The notes under the pieces are model-generated. The model worked only from the letters and a program-made list of their open reading frames with translations, was not told the origin of the DNA and did not search any database. The position numbers and the translations under genes are program-made. DNA of 5,912 nucleotides from Candidatus Dormiibacterota bacterium (GTDB lineage Bacteria > Chloroflexota > Dormibacteria > Aeolococcales > Aeolococcaceae): contig DAIDIX010000119.1 in NCBI GenBank assembly GCA_027451645.1, positions 1-5,912 on the forward strand, given 5' to 3'. Below are positions 1 to 5,854 of this stretch, one piece after another. Each line of letters starts with the position of its first letter. Position 1 is the stretch's first letter.

Positions 1-383
1 GCACCATATGTGCCAACAAGGATGTATGACCCTGCCGGAAGAACGAACCTGTACGGGCGCTCTGGGGTGACCTGCTGTGCTGCAATGGCATCGCCCTTCG
101 GAAGGATGCTGCTCGGGGAATCCGATGCAGGACTGTTGAGCGCTGCTGTCCCGTACACCGTCACAGTGCCTGAAGCATACTTCGGCGTGTTCGGAAAAAG
201 GATGCCAGCACAAAAATCAAGGTAGCCTTCGACTGTGCCGTTCGTGGGGATGTGCGGCTGCAATTGCTGCCGCGTCACTCCACACGATGCAGCAGTTCCC
301 ATGACAATGCACAGAAGGAGATGAAGTGCTGTGTGCGGAATGACTGATTCCCCACTGCGCTGTTGCACAGTCCCTTGCCTCAT
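1..383 (-). CDS. Exported carboxypeptidase-regulatory-like beta-sandwich protein, copy 1 (3' end outside window)
   Basis: The gene reads leftward and is cut by the window edge, leaving 127 codons. I place the start at 383 because a purine tract (AAGAGGA) lies 7 bases upstream; an ATG at 389 overlaps that tract and is less likely. The N-terminus holds a hydrophobic stretch (LHLLLCIVMGTAASC) typical of a signal peptide, so the product should be exported. The mature part has GTVEGYLDFC, then ASGTVTVYGT, then PYRFVLPAGSYILVG. This order of short strands around a 'PAGSY' turn is the pattern of carboxypeptidase-regulatory-like (transthyretin-fold) domains; that assignment is inference from pattern, not a search. 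The protein is a paralog of the gene at 413-841, with about 14 extra residues before the hydrophobic segment. It starts 29 bases after that gene's stop, so the two are probably co-transcribed. The function is unknown. Confidence 0.72.
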   Translation of the reverse strand, partial: MRQGTVQQRSGESVIPHTALHLLLCIVMGTAASCGVTRQQLQPHIPTNGTVEGYLDFCAGILFPNTPKYASGTVTVYGTAALNSPASDSPSSILPKGDAIAAQQVTPERPYRFVLPAGSYILVGTYG

Positions 384-700
384 CAACATTCCTCTTGTTC
401 TGACGAGAATGCCTATATGCACACATTCGGAAGATCGAGATGCTCCGTGCTTCCAGGATGGACCATCACAGTGATGATGGAACCCCCTTTTGAGCCGGGA
501 GCTCCATATGTGCCAACAAGGATGTATGACCCTGCCGGAAGAACGAACCTGTACGGGCGCTCTGGGGTGACCTGCTGTTCCGCAATGGCATCTTTCTTCG
601 GCGGCATGATGCTCGAGGGATCTGATGCAGGACTGTTGTGCACTCCTGTTCCGTACACGGTCACAGTTCCTGAGGCGTACTTCGGCATGTTCGGCCAGCC
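1..700. repeat. Tandem gene duplication: direct repeat 1-200 / 501-700, offset 500 bp
   Basis: The two exported-protein genes align without gaps at a constant offset of 500 bases over about 230 bases. By eye I count 27 mismatches between 1-200 and 501-700. They are very unevenly spread: 4-78 and 504-578 are identical over 75 bases, while 79-200 differs at 26 of 122 positions. The N-terminal coding parts beyond about position 230 (730) are barely alignable as DNA. The repeat may continue to the left of the window. Confidence 0.85.
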
Positions 701-841
701 GATTGCTGCACACGTATCGAGGTAGCCCTCCACTGTTCCCTTCGTTGATGCATGCGTTCGCGAGTGGTGTGATGCCACTGCGCATGATGCAGCTGAGCCC
801 ATGACAAGGCACAGGATGAGAAGAAACGTTGGGTTTCGCAT
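413..841 (-). CDS. Exported carboxypeptidase-regulatory-like beta-sandwich protein, copy 2
   Basis: This 142-residue product begins at 841, preceded by a GGGGA tract 7 bases upstream. The frame stays open upstream to an ATG at 946, but that would put 35 hydrophilic residues before the signal peptide, so I reject the longer start. Residues 5-19 are hydrophobic and end in GSAASC, giving either a signal peptidase I site or a weak lipobox with Cys20 as the acylated residue. Cys20 is kept in the neighbouring paralog. The mature domain runs from about 35 to 142: GTVEGYLDTC, ASGTVTVYGTG, PYRFVLPAGSYILVGTYG, and a closing strand ITVMVHPGSTEHLDLPNVCI. Small carboxypeptidase-regulatory-like domains have this strand order, with 'GSY' as the beta-turn before the penultimate strand. 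Cys44 and Cys141 could form a disulfide outside the cytoplasm. No catalytic motif is visible; a structural, adhesive or binding role is possible but unproven. Confidence 0.78.
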   Translation of the reverse strand: MRNPTFLLILCLVMGSAASCAVASHHSRTHASTKGTVEGYLDTCAAIGWPNMPKYASGTVTVYGTGVHNSPASDPSSIMPPKKDAIAEQQVTPERPYRFVLPAGSYILVGTYGAPGSKGGSIITVMVHPGSTEHLDLPNVCI

Positions 842-877
842 CGAATGTTCCCCGAATGCACTGTGCTGATATGCAGG

Positions 878-886
878 AGAATAGCA
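878..886 (-). promoter_or_regulatory. Possible extended -10 promoter for the exported-protein gene pair
   Basis: Read on the minus strand, TGCTATTCT is an extended -10 element (TGn followed by TATTCT, 4 of 6 to consensus). No good -35 hexamer sits 16-18 bases upstream. Transcription would start near 871 and give a leader of about 30 bases containing the GGGGA ribosome-binding tract of the gene starting at 841. The site lies in the divergent region where a promoter is expected, but the match is weak. Confidence 0.25.
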
Positions 887-887
887 C

Positions 888-918
888 TTGACCGTCATTT
901 TCCCCGTAGACCTATGAC
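888..918 (+). promoter_or_regulatory. Possible promoter for the zinc-ribbon gene
   Basis: TTGACC at 888-893 matches the -35 consensus at 5 of 6 positions. TATGAC at 913-918 matches -10 at 4 of 6, with a spacer of 19 bases, longer than the ideal 17; CTATGA at 912-917 gives 18. Transcription would begin near 925 and leave a leader of about 70 bases before the ATG at 994. The site almost abuts the opposite-strand candidate at 878-886, so the two would compete for polymerase. Confidence 0.3.
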
Positions 919-993
919 AGATGTGTAACATCCTGTCCGCGATCACGAAAAGACAGCACGATGGTACATGTCGTCACATTTACCGTGAGAGAT

Positions 994-2064
994 ATGAATA
1001 CACGACTCTCGATCTGTCCAGTGTGCAGCACGCCCGCTCCACTTCTCGGCACGAATTGCTCCAAATGCGGTGCCAGTCTGTTCGAAGTGCCCTCCCAGCA
1101 TGCTGATCATCCCGCAGTCGAATCCGCCCCGGAGCACCAGGACTCTCCCATGCAGAACACAGCTCCACCTTCAGCTCCGGATGCGGATGCACTGCAGGTA
1201 GATCATGAGATGCATGAGGAAGAAGCTTCCCTCGATCAGGCTGAGGAAGCTGCAGATGCACCAATTCAAACTCAGGAAGCATCCTCTTCCACAGCTGGGA
1301 GTGCTCCTGCATCACCATCGGAGAATGGGGCTCCCCGAGACGGGAGTCATGATTCCGGGTCAAGTGGTGCTGTTCCACTCCAGGATGCCAATGATGCAGA
1401 AGGAGATGATGACCCGGAGGAAATGCTCTCTGCACCGCCTGACGAAAATGATGACGAGCTCTTTGCTCCACATGACAGCGACACTGGTCAGCCCGACCCT
1501 GCTCTGCCGGCGGTAGCTGCAGGGTCCCCAGGCGCATCCTCCTCATGGGATGTTCGGAAAGAGCCGGAAGACGATGATGAAGGGCTGCACACTCCAGCTG
1601 AGCCGGATGCAACGCCGGAAGCTGCCCGTCCAGCCTCATCGTGGGGAGTTCGCGATGAGGCTGGGGCAGTACATGAGGAGGAGCCTGTCCTGAAGGCAGA
1701 TCCTCCAGCTGCAGCAGTGCCACCCGAGGATGCAGTCACGTCAGAAGATCCTCCGCTTCCACCAGGCTTCCCTGCATCTGACAGTGGTGAGGAGGATTCC
1801 TGGAATGAAGGCGCAAGCAGTGAGAGGGACTACGTTCTCACGCACCCTGCCCTGTCAAATGAGCCACCACCACTTGAAAAGCCGGAGCATGAACCGTTCT
1901 CCACGAGCGAGGAGTTCCATGAGCCGGACCTGCAGGGAAAAGCCACCCCTGCCCCGACCAGCGGAGGCGGACTGTCCGATGCGAAGGTCATGCTTGTGGC
2001 ACTGGTTGTCGTCATCGTCCTTGTTGCAGTCGCAGCAGTACTGACCCATGTTGTGAAGCTGTAA
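994..2064 (+). CDS. Tail-anchored zinc-ribbon protein with long acidic disordered linker
   Basis: The 356-residue product has three parts. Residues 8-25 form a zinc ribbon with Cys8-x2-Cys11 and Cys22-x2-Cys25, the usual four-cysteine zinc knuckle pair. Residues of about 30-325 are low complexity, rich in Glu, Asp, Ala, Pro and Ser, with almost no aliphatic clusters, so they should be disordered and strongly acidic. Residues of about 332-350 (MLVALVVVIVLVAVAAVLT) form one membrane helix followed by a very short tail (HVVKL). With no signal peptide, the expected topology is a cytoplasmic zinc ribbon tethered to the membrane by a flexible linker. I chose the ATG at 994 because it puts the first Cys at residue 8 and has a GAG-type tract just upstream, although that tract is close. 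An in-frame ATG at 961 would add 11 residues. The linker has only three tryptophans (185, 217, 270), each after a serine, and two sit in a repeated ASSxW-V-R-(D/K)-E unit. The function is not recognisable; a scaffold or recruitment role is inference. Confidence 0.82.
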   Translation: MNTRLSICPVCSTPAPLLGTNCSKCGASLFEVPSQHADHPAVESAPEHQDSPMQNTAPPSAPDADALQVDHEMHEEEASLDQAEEAADAPIQTQEASSSTAGSAPASPSENGAPRDGSHDSGSSGAVPLQDANDAEGDDDPEEMLSAPPDENDDELFAPHDSDTGQPDPALPAVAAGSPGASSSWDVRKEPEDDDEGLHTPAEPDATPEAARPASSWGVRDEAGAVHEEEPVLKADPPAAAVPPEDAVTSEDPPLPPGFPASDSGEEDSWNEGASSERDYVLTHPALSNEPPPLEKPEHEPFSTSEEFHEPDLQGKATPAPTSGGGLSDAKVMLVALVVVIVLVAVAAVLTHVVKL

Positions 2065-2127
2065 CCGCAACGCCCGGAACATCCCCTCCTCAAGCGCGCA
2101 GCGATGCGAACAGGCTCCTCTGACTGC

Positions 2128-2156
2128 TATGCAGAACATCCGTCCCCGCATATACT
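2128..2156 (+). promoter_or_regulatory. Candidate promoter giving a (near-)leaderless recombinase mRNA
   Basis: TATACT at 2151-2156 is a 5-of-6 match to the -10 consensus. A weak -35 (TATGCA, 2128-2133, 3 of 6) sits 17 bases upstream. A start point 6-9 bases downstream of the -10 falls at or just before the ATG at 2165, so the message would have little or no leader. This fits the lack of any Shine-Dalgarno-like tract before that ATG. Confidence 0.35.
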
Positions 2157-2164
2157 CGAACCAC

Positions 2165-3193
2165 ATGGCACGTTCTCCCGACCGTTCCGCTCCAGTTCCA
2201 TGGGCAGAGGCAATCCCCCATCCTGCGGATCCCCTGCCTCCGGATATCGAGCAGTTTCTTGCATGGCTCGCGATTGAGAAGAACAGGCCAGCAACGACAG
2301 TGCGCTCCTACCGGTCAGAGCTTGCGAAGTTCGTCGGTTTCATCTCCCAGTTCAGGGATGTCCACGCTCCCATTGCACCAACACTTGACCGCAGCATTCT
2401 CCACCAGTACCAGCTGGAGCTTGCCAGGCTCATTCCCCATCCCCGAAGCCGTGCACATGCACTCGTTGCCCTGAGGCAGTACCTCCGGTACTCCCATGAC
2501 GAGGAGTGGACTTCCCATGAAATGAGCCGGCAGGTGACAATCCCCCGCTATGTCTCAGGCGATCCCCATCCTGTACCAACAGAGCTGGTTCCCCAGCTCC
2601 TCCATGCCCTTCCCCGTGGAACGCTGCGGGATGAACGGGACCGGGCACTGCTCTACTTCCTCTTCTCCACAGGGTGCAGGATCAGTGAGGCCTGCCAGGT
2701 CAACCGGCAGGATGTCCGCGAGGAGGGCTTCCGGGTGCTCGGCAAGGGCGGAAAGTACAGGACTGTCTTCTGCACAGCAGATGCGCTTGGTGCTGTGAAC
2801 GACTACCTGCTGCTCCGTGGCCAGGACAGGAGTCCAGCACTCTTCATCAATGTGTCACGAAGCGGCACAGCACATCATCAGGCAGTTCATGACAACCGTC
2901 TCACGCCCGATGGTGCACGCCATGCACTGCGTGCACTGAAAAAGCGCATGGCATCAACACCCGAACGGGCTGCTCTCTTCGATCACCTCACAAGTCCCCA
3001 TGCAGCACGGCATACGACTGCTACGACACTCCTTGAGGCAACAGGGGGTGATGTGCGGCTTGTCCAGGAAGTGCTTGGCCATGCCACGCTCGAAACCCTG
3101 AAGATCTACACAGAGATCACAGACCGCAGAAAGCGTGCTGCATATTCCCAGCTCGAGGAGTATCTCGACGACGTGGATCACGGGAAGAAGTAG
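2165..3193 (+). CDS. Tyrosine recombinase, XerC/XerD-like
   Basis: The 342-residue product is a complete site-specific tyrosine recombinase, an enzyme that cuts and rejoins DNA through a covalent 3'-phosphotyrosine. Residues of about 28-110 form the N-terminal core-binding (SAM-like) domain, starting near IEQFLAWLAIEKN and containing TVRSYRSELAKF. The catalytic domain follows with every signature residue in order: Arg172 (FSTGCRISEA), Lys194 in the beta-hairpin (LGKGGKYR), His279 and Arg282 (SPHAARHTTAT), His306 (VLGHATLET) and the nucleophile Tyr315 (KIYTEITD). The length is slightly above the roughly 300 residues of Xer proteins, owing to an N-terminal extension and an insert near 231-275. 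I chose 2165 over the in-frame ATG at 2129 because a -10 element lies between them; neither has a ribosome-binding tract. No att-like repeats, excisionase or phage genes adjoin it, so a chromosome-dimer-resolution or general Xer role is as likely as integration. Its exact subfamily cannot be decided by eye. Confidence 0.9.
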   Translation: MARSPDRSAPVPWAEAIPHPADPLPPDIEQFLAWLAIEKNRPATTVRSYRSELAKFVGFISQFRDVHAPIAPTLDRSILHQYQLELARLIPHPRSRAHALVALRQYLRYSHDEEWTSHEMSRQVTIPRYVSGDPHPVPTELVPQLLHALPRGTLRDERDRALLYFLFSTGCRISEACQVNRQDVREEGFRVLGKGGKYRTVFCTADALGAVNDYLLLRGQDRSPALFINVSRSGTAHHQAVHDNRLTPDGARHALRALKKRMASTPERAALFDHLTSPHAARHTTATTLLEATGGDVRLVQEVLGHATLETLKIYTEITDRRKRAAYSQLEEYLDDVDHGKK

Positions 3194-3319
3194 CGTCTCA
3201 CGTGCATTGCGCCCTATGCCCGCTCAGAGCGTCAACAGGAGTGTCAGTGTGCTCGACACCGGATCATTTCCTCCCATGCGGGCCACCTGCTCCATGAATA
3301 CCCCGATTCGTTCCGGACA
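3194..3319. other. Convergent intergenic gap, weak hairpin only
   Basis: The recombinase and the oxidoreductase end facing each other across 126 bases. I see no coding frame here. The only structure is a small GTGTC/GACAC inverted repeat (3241-3245 with 3255-3259, 9-base loop) without a T-run on either side, so it is a poor terminator candidate. Confidence 0.4.
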
Positions 3320-4354
3320 TTATGCTGAAGCGAGTGAGTGCAGCTCCTGCGCAACCCCGTTCCACTTCTCCACATCCGTTGCGATGTACGGTGTGATCCG
3401 GTCCACGAGACCGTGATACCGGTCATGGAGGCGGCCTGCAATTTCCTCCCATGTTCCTGAAGTGACCACTTCATCAAGGAGCGGATCGGGAACGAGTGCA
3501 GGCATCTTCTCCCACTCGCCGCGGACAGACATGCGGTGCAGGTCATCACAGATTGCTCCATACCCTGCATGCTCCACAACATGACGGTATGCAGGAGTTG
3601 AGGCGTAAAAGGCAATCTGTCCCCGGAACTGCTCCCTCAGTGACAGTATCTCCGCCTCAGTCTCCCCTGCAGCAATCATGACGCTTGCAGAGAGTTCGAT
3701 GTTCCCCTGCACAGTGCGTTCAGAACGTCCTTCTGCACATCGCTTCTCAACGATGTCTGCAAGATATCCCCGCGTATGGAGGGGGTGGAGATGGATGCCT
3801 TCTGCCTCACGTGCAGCAAGATCCAGCATCCGCTCCGACACTGCTGCAAGATAGATCTTCGGGTAGGGATGGTGCAGATCGAGCGGTCCGGGATTGAAAA
3901 ACGGAGTCATGAGCGTGTGGTGGTAATAGGGTCCCTCATGGGCAAGCTTCCCTCCCTCCTGCCAGCAGGTCCAGATTGCCCGGATGGCACGGATGGCATC
4001 CTCCATCCGTTCAACAGGATGGTCTCCTGGAACACTGTATCTCCGCTCATTGTGTGCCCGGACCTGTGCTCCAAGTCCAAGGATGAACCGTCCCCTGCTT
4101 GCACGCTGGAGATCCCAGGCTGACTGTGCGTGGACCATGGGACTTCTCGGGAAGGTGACAGCAATGGCTGTTCCGAGCACGAGACGGTGTGTCTCCCCGG
4201 CAGCAGGAACAAGTGCAAGGTACGGGTCATGTCCCACTTCCGTACTCCAGATTCCTGCAATGGAACCACGGTCAGCCTCTGCAACAGGGGCCATGTCTGC
4301 ACCCAGCGGGCCAACAGGAAGATCAAGAAGCAGCGGGTCATCAGCATGTGTCAT
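3320..4354 (-). CDS. LLM-class (luciferase-like) flavin/F420-dependent oxidoreductase
   Basis: This 344-residue product belongs to the luciferase-like monooxygenase superfamily, TIM-barrel enzymes using FMN or the deazaflavin F420 for hydride transfer. The recognisable core is LVLGTAIAVTFPRSPM (59-73), then SAWDLQRASRGRFILGLGAQV (78-98) with the arginine-rich loop HNERRYSV; 'LGLG' and the residues around it are the superfamily's most conserved segment. HPYPKIYLAAVSERMLDLAAREAEGIHLH (162-190) is the second conserved block that helps form the cofactor pocket. The pattern and length fit the subfamily annotated as 'TIGR03617 F420-dependent oxidoreductase', from memory. The cofactor cannot be told from sequence alone, and the substrate is unknown. 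An AGAGG tract 8 bases before the ATG supports the start. The gene follows the methyltransferase by 18 bases, so both are likely on one transcript. No truncation or missing block is evident. Confidence 0.88.
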   Translation of the reverse strand: MTHADDPLLLDLPVGPLGADMAPVAEADRGSIAGIWSTEVGHDPYLALVPAAGETHRLVLGTAIAVTFPRSPMVHAQSAWDLQRASRGRFILGLGAQVRAHNERRYSVPGDHPVERMEDAIRAIRAIWTCWQEGGKLAHEGPYYHHTLMTPFFNPGPLDLHHPYPKIYLAAVSERMLDLAAREAEGIHLHPLHTRGYLADIVEKRCAEGRSERTVQGNIELSASVMIAAGETEAEILSLREQFRGQIAFYASTPAYRHVVEHAGYGAICDDLHRMSVRGEWEKMPALVPDPLLDEVVTSGTWEEIAGRLHDRYHGLVDRITPYIATDVEKWNGVAQELHSLASA

Positions 4355-4372
4355 GGGAACATCCTCTGTGTG

Positions 4373-5212
4373 TCAGGTAGTCTTGTGCGCTGTTGCAAAC
4401 GTGAATCCGAGGTGGAAGGTGTATGCGCCATCACCAAGCTCTTCCATCCGTCTGTCAAGTCGGGAATACAGCTGCTGCCTTCGCACTGTTCCCAGTCCGG
4501 ATAGGAGCAGATGGGGATACGGGCCAAGCCACTCCATGAGTGAGCACCACTCCTCTGCATCTCCTGCAGTGATCCCTGTTACGAGATGGGTCGTCGTGAT
4601 CTGACGGAATCCTGTCTCACGGAGCAGTGTCGTGATCACGCGGGGCTCCCCGAGTGCTGCACGATCAGCAGAAAGGCGTGGAGGAATGACAGGGTGCCGC
4701 TGTTCCTCCTCCCGAAGGAGAGCAAAAAAGAGTTCCTGTGCAGGAGTCGAAAGACTCCTCTGTCTGCAGGACACTATGCAGCGTCCACCCTCAGCAAGCA
4801 CCCTGTATGCCTCCTCGAGGCTCTCCTTCGGCTCATAGAGGTATGGAAGGGTCTGTCCATAGGTAATGACATCGATCGAGCTGTCCGCAAAGGCAAGTGC
4901 TTCCGCTGCCATCTTCGCGTACACAGTTCCCGTGCTGTCGAGCGACCGTGCACGAGTGAGCATTGCAGGAACGATGTCGATGCCGACAACTGCACCTGGC
5001 ACTCCGCTCGCCTCGGACATGAGCCGTGTCGCTGTCCCTGTTCCACAGCCGATATCCAGCACCCGCTCTCCCGTGCCAACGTTGGCCTCCTCCGCAAGGC
5101 GTGCTGCTTCCTTCGCATTCGCTCCGTGTGCCCACGAATCGTAGAGCGAGGACATCGCGTCGAAGAAATCTGCGACGAGGATCCGGTAGCGGGTTGACTG
5201 GGGTGTGCTCAT
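4373..5212 (-). CDS. Class I SAM-dependent methyltransferase (UbiE/Methyltransf_11-like)
   Basis: The 279-residue product carries the Rossmann-fold motifs of class I methyltransferases. Motif I is VLDIGCGTGTATRLM (51-65), the glycine-rich SAM-binding loop. GIDIVPAML (77-85) holds the acidic residue Asp79 that normally binds the SAM ribose. EALAFADSSIDVITYGQTL (104-122) and EAYRVLAEGGRCIVS (134-148) match motifs II-IV. The N-terminal YDSWA segment and the C-terminal part from about 150 (helical, with EEWCSLMEWLGPYP) would shape the acceptor pocket; the acceptor cannot be inferred. I chose the ATG at 5212 because a GGGAAGA tract lies about 6 bases upstream; the open frame reaches back to an ATG at 5281, but those 23 residues look like leader translation (GGRW-type, no family match). 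It is the first gene of a two-gene unit with the luciferase-like oxidoreductase, suggesting joint modification of a small molecule, which is inference. Confidence 0.88.
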   Translation of the reverse strand: MSTPQSTRYRILVADFFDAMSSLYDSWAHGANAKEAARLAEEANVGTGERVLDIGCGTGTATRLMSEASGVPGAVVGIDIVPAMLTRARSLDSTGTVYAKMAAEALAFADSSIDVITYGQTLPYLYEPKESLEEAYRVLAEGGRCIVSCRQRSLSTPAQELFFALLREEEQRHPVIPPRLSADRAALGEPRVITTLLRETGFRQITTTHLVTGITAGDAEEWCSLMEWLGPYPHLLLSGLGTVRRQQLYSRLDRRMEELGDGAYTFHLGFTFATAHKTT

Positions 5213-5294
5213 GCCGTTCTTCCCACCAGTGTACGGTACTGTCCACCTTCCCACCATTTCCCGCCAATTCTCCTGTCCCATGAAGGAAAACGGT

Positions 5295-5324
5295 CATACA
5301 GCACAAATTCCAACACGCTACAAT
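5295..5324 (+). promoter_or_regulatory. Candidate promoter of the bactofilin gene
   Basis: TACAAT at 5319-5324 is a 5-of-6 match to the -10 consensus. CATACA at 5295-5300, 18 bases upstream, is a weak -35 (3 of 6). Initiation near 5331 would leave a leader of about 45 bases that contains the AGAGGAG tract before the ATG at 5377. The -10 overlaps the alternative ATG at 5323, which argues against that longer start. Confidence 0.38.
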
Positions 5325-5376
5325 GGAAAAGCATGCTGCAACAGCATCGGGGAGCACAGGAGAAGAGGAGCACATC

Positions 5377-5811
5377 ATGGCAACAGCAACACGTACCCGC
5401 CAGGAACAGGAAACCACACCACCAGAGACATCCATGACAGAGACTGTTGGCACGGCAGTTCCCAGCCACACTGCCAATCATGTCGTGCTTGGAGCACGTG
5501 ATGTCCTCACGGGAAAGCTCACCATCGAGGGCAGCCTTGAAGTCCATGGCACTGTCGAGGGCGAGCTCCAGGCAACAGGGAATGTCGAGATCTCCCGGAC
5601 AGCAAATGTCACTGCCACAGTTGAAGGCAAGGATGTCACAGTCCAGGGCACTGTCCACGGCAATGTCACAGCAAAAGGCAAGCTCGTCGTCAATGGATCT
5701 GGCAACCTCACTGGAGATGTGCGTGTCGCAAAGCTCCAGATCGATGACGGTGCCACAGTGAACGGCTCCATTACGATGGGCTCCTCCTGGCCGAAATCCA
5801 CTGAAGAGTAA
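5377..5811 (+). CDS. Bactofilin family polymer-forming cytoskeletal protein
   Basis: The 144-residue product is a bactofilin (DUF583), a protein that self-assembles without nucleotide into filaments, usually at the cytoplasmic membrane, where family members help position cell-wall or shape machinery. Residues 1-35 are polar, Thr/Glu-rich and probably disordered. Residues of about 36-134 are the beta-helix core: TGKLTIEGSLEVHGTVEGEL, then NVEISRTANVTATVEGKDVTVQGTVHGNVTAKGKL, then GNLTGDVRVAKLQIDDGATVNGSITMG. The spaced 'G-x-V-x-G' turns and alternating Val/Ile/Leu are the family hallmark, and the size is typical. A short polar tail (SSWPKSTEE) follows. The ATG at 5377 is preceded by AGAGGAG at 6 bases; an ATG at 5323 would add 18 residues but overlaps a -10 element. 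The gene is divergent from the methyltransferase and appears to stand alone; no peptidoglycan hydrolase gene lies next to it within the window. Confidence 0.93.
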   Translation: MATATRTRQEQETTPPETSMTETVGTAVPSHTANHVVLGARDVLTGKLTIEGSLEVHGTVEGELQATGNVEISRTANVTATVEGKDVTVQGTVHGNVTAKGKLVVNGSGNLTGDVRVAKLQIDDGATVNGSITMGSSWPKSTEE

Positions 5812-5814
5812 GAC

Positions 5815-5834
5815 CTCTCTCAGGAGAGTTCTTT
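5815..5834 (+). terminator. Weak hairpin after the bactofilin gene
   Basis: CTCTC (5815-5819) pairs with GAGAG (5824-5828) around a TCAG loop, starting 3 bases after the stop codon and followed by TTCTTT. The T-run is the right kind, but the stem is only 5 bp, so this is a weak intrinsic terminator at best. Confidence 0.35.
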
Positions 5835-5854
5835 CCAGTGACAGGGAATGAATG

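Noticed and set aside
217..426. Minus-strand 69-codon frame beginning near the end of exported-protein copy 2
   Set aside because: It is a different frame from the paralogous gene starting at 383, which shows clear protein similarity to copy 2; this frame shows none.
1..700. Duplicated segment as an insertion sequence or phage repeat
   Set aside because: The repeat is made of coding sequence of two paralogous genes in frame at constant offset, with no terminal inverted repeats or transposase.
842..946. Upstream extension of exported-protein copy 2 to ATG 946
   Set aside because: The added 35 residues are hydrophilic, would bury the signal peptide, have no good ribosome-binding tract, and overlap the expected promoter region.
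980..1723. Long open frame on the minus strand opposite the zinc-ribbon gene
   Set aside because: It is the antisense of the low-complexity Glu/Asp/Ala/Pro-rich linker, where GAx and GCx codons leave few stops on the other strand. Its His/Leu/Gln/Arg-rich product shows no domain.
3241..3259. GTGTC/GACAC inverted repeat in the convergent gap as a terminator
   Set aside because: The stem is only 5 bp with a 9-base loop and there is no T-run on either strand; a match like this is expected by chance.
3984..4604. Plus-strand frame of 206 codons opposite the oxidoreductase and methyltransferase
   Set aside because: It crosses the boundary of two convincing minus-strand genes and has a Ser/Arg/Pro-rich product without any domain pattern.
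5293..5323. TTGTAG-19-TATGAC as a methyltransferase promoter on the minus strand
   Set aside because: The spacer is too long and both boxes are only partial matches; it is mentioned as a possibility but not listed as a feature.
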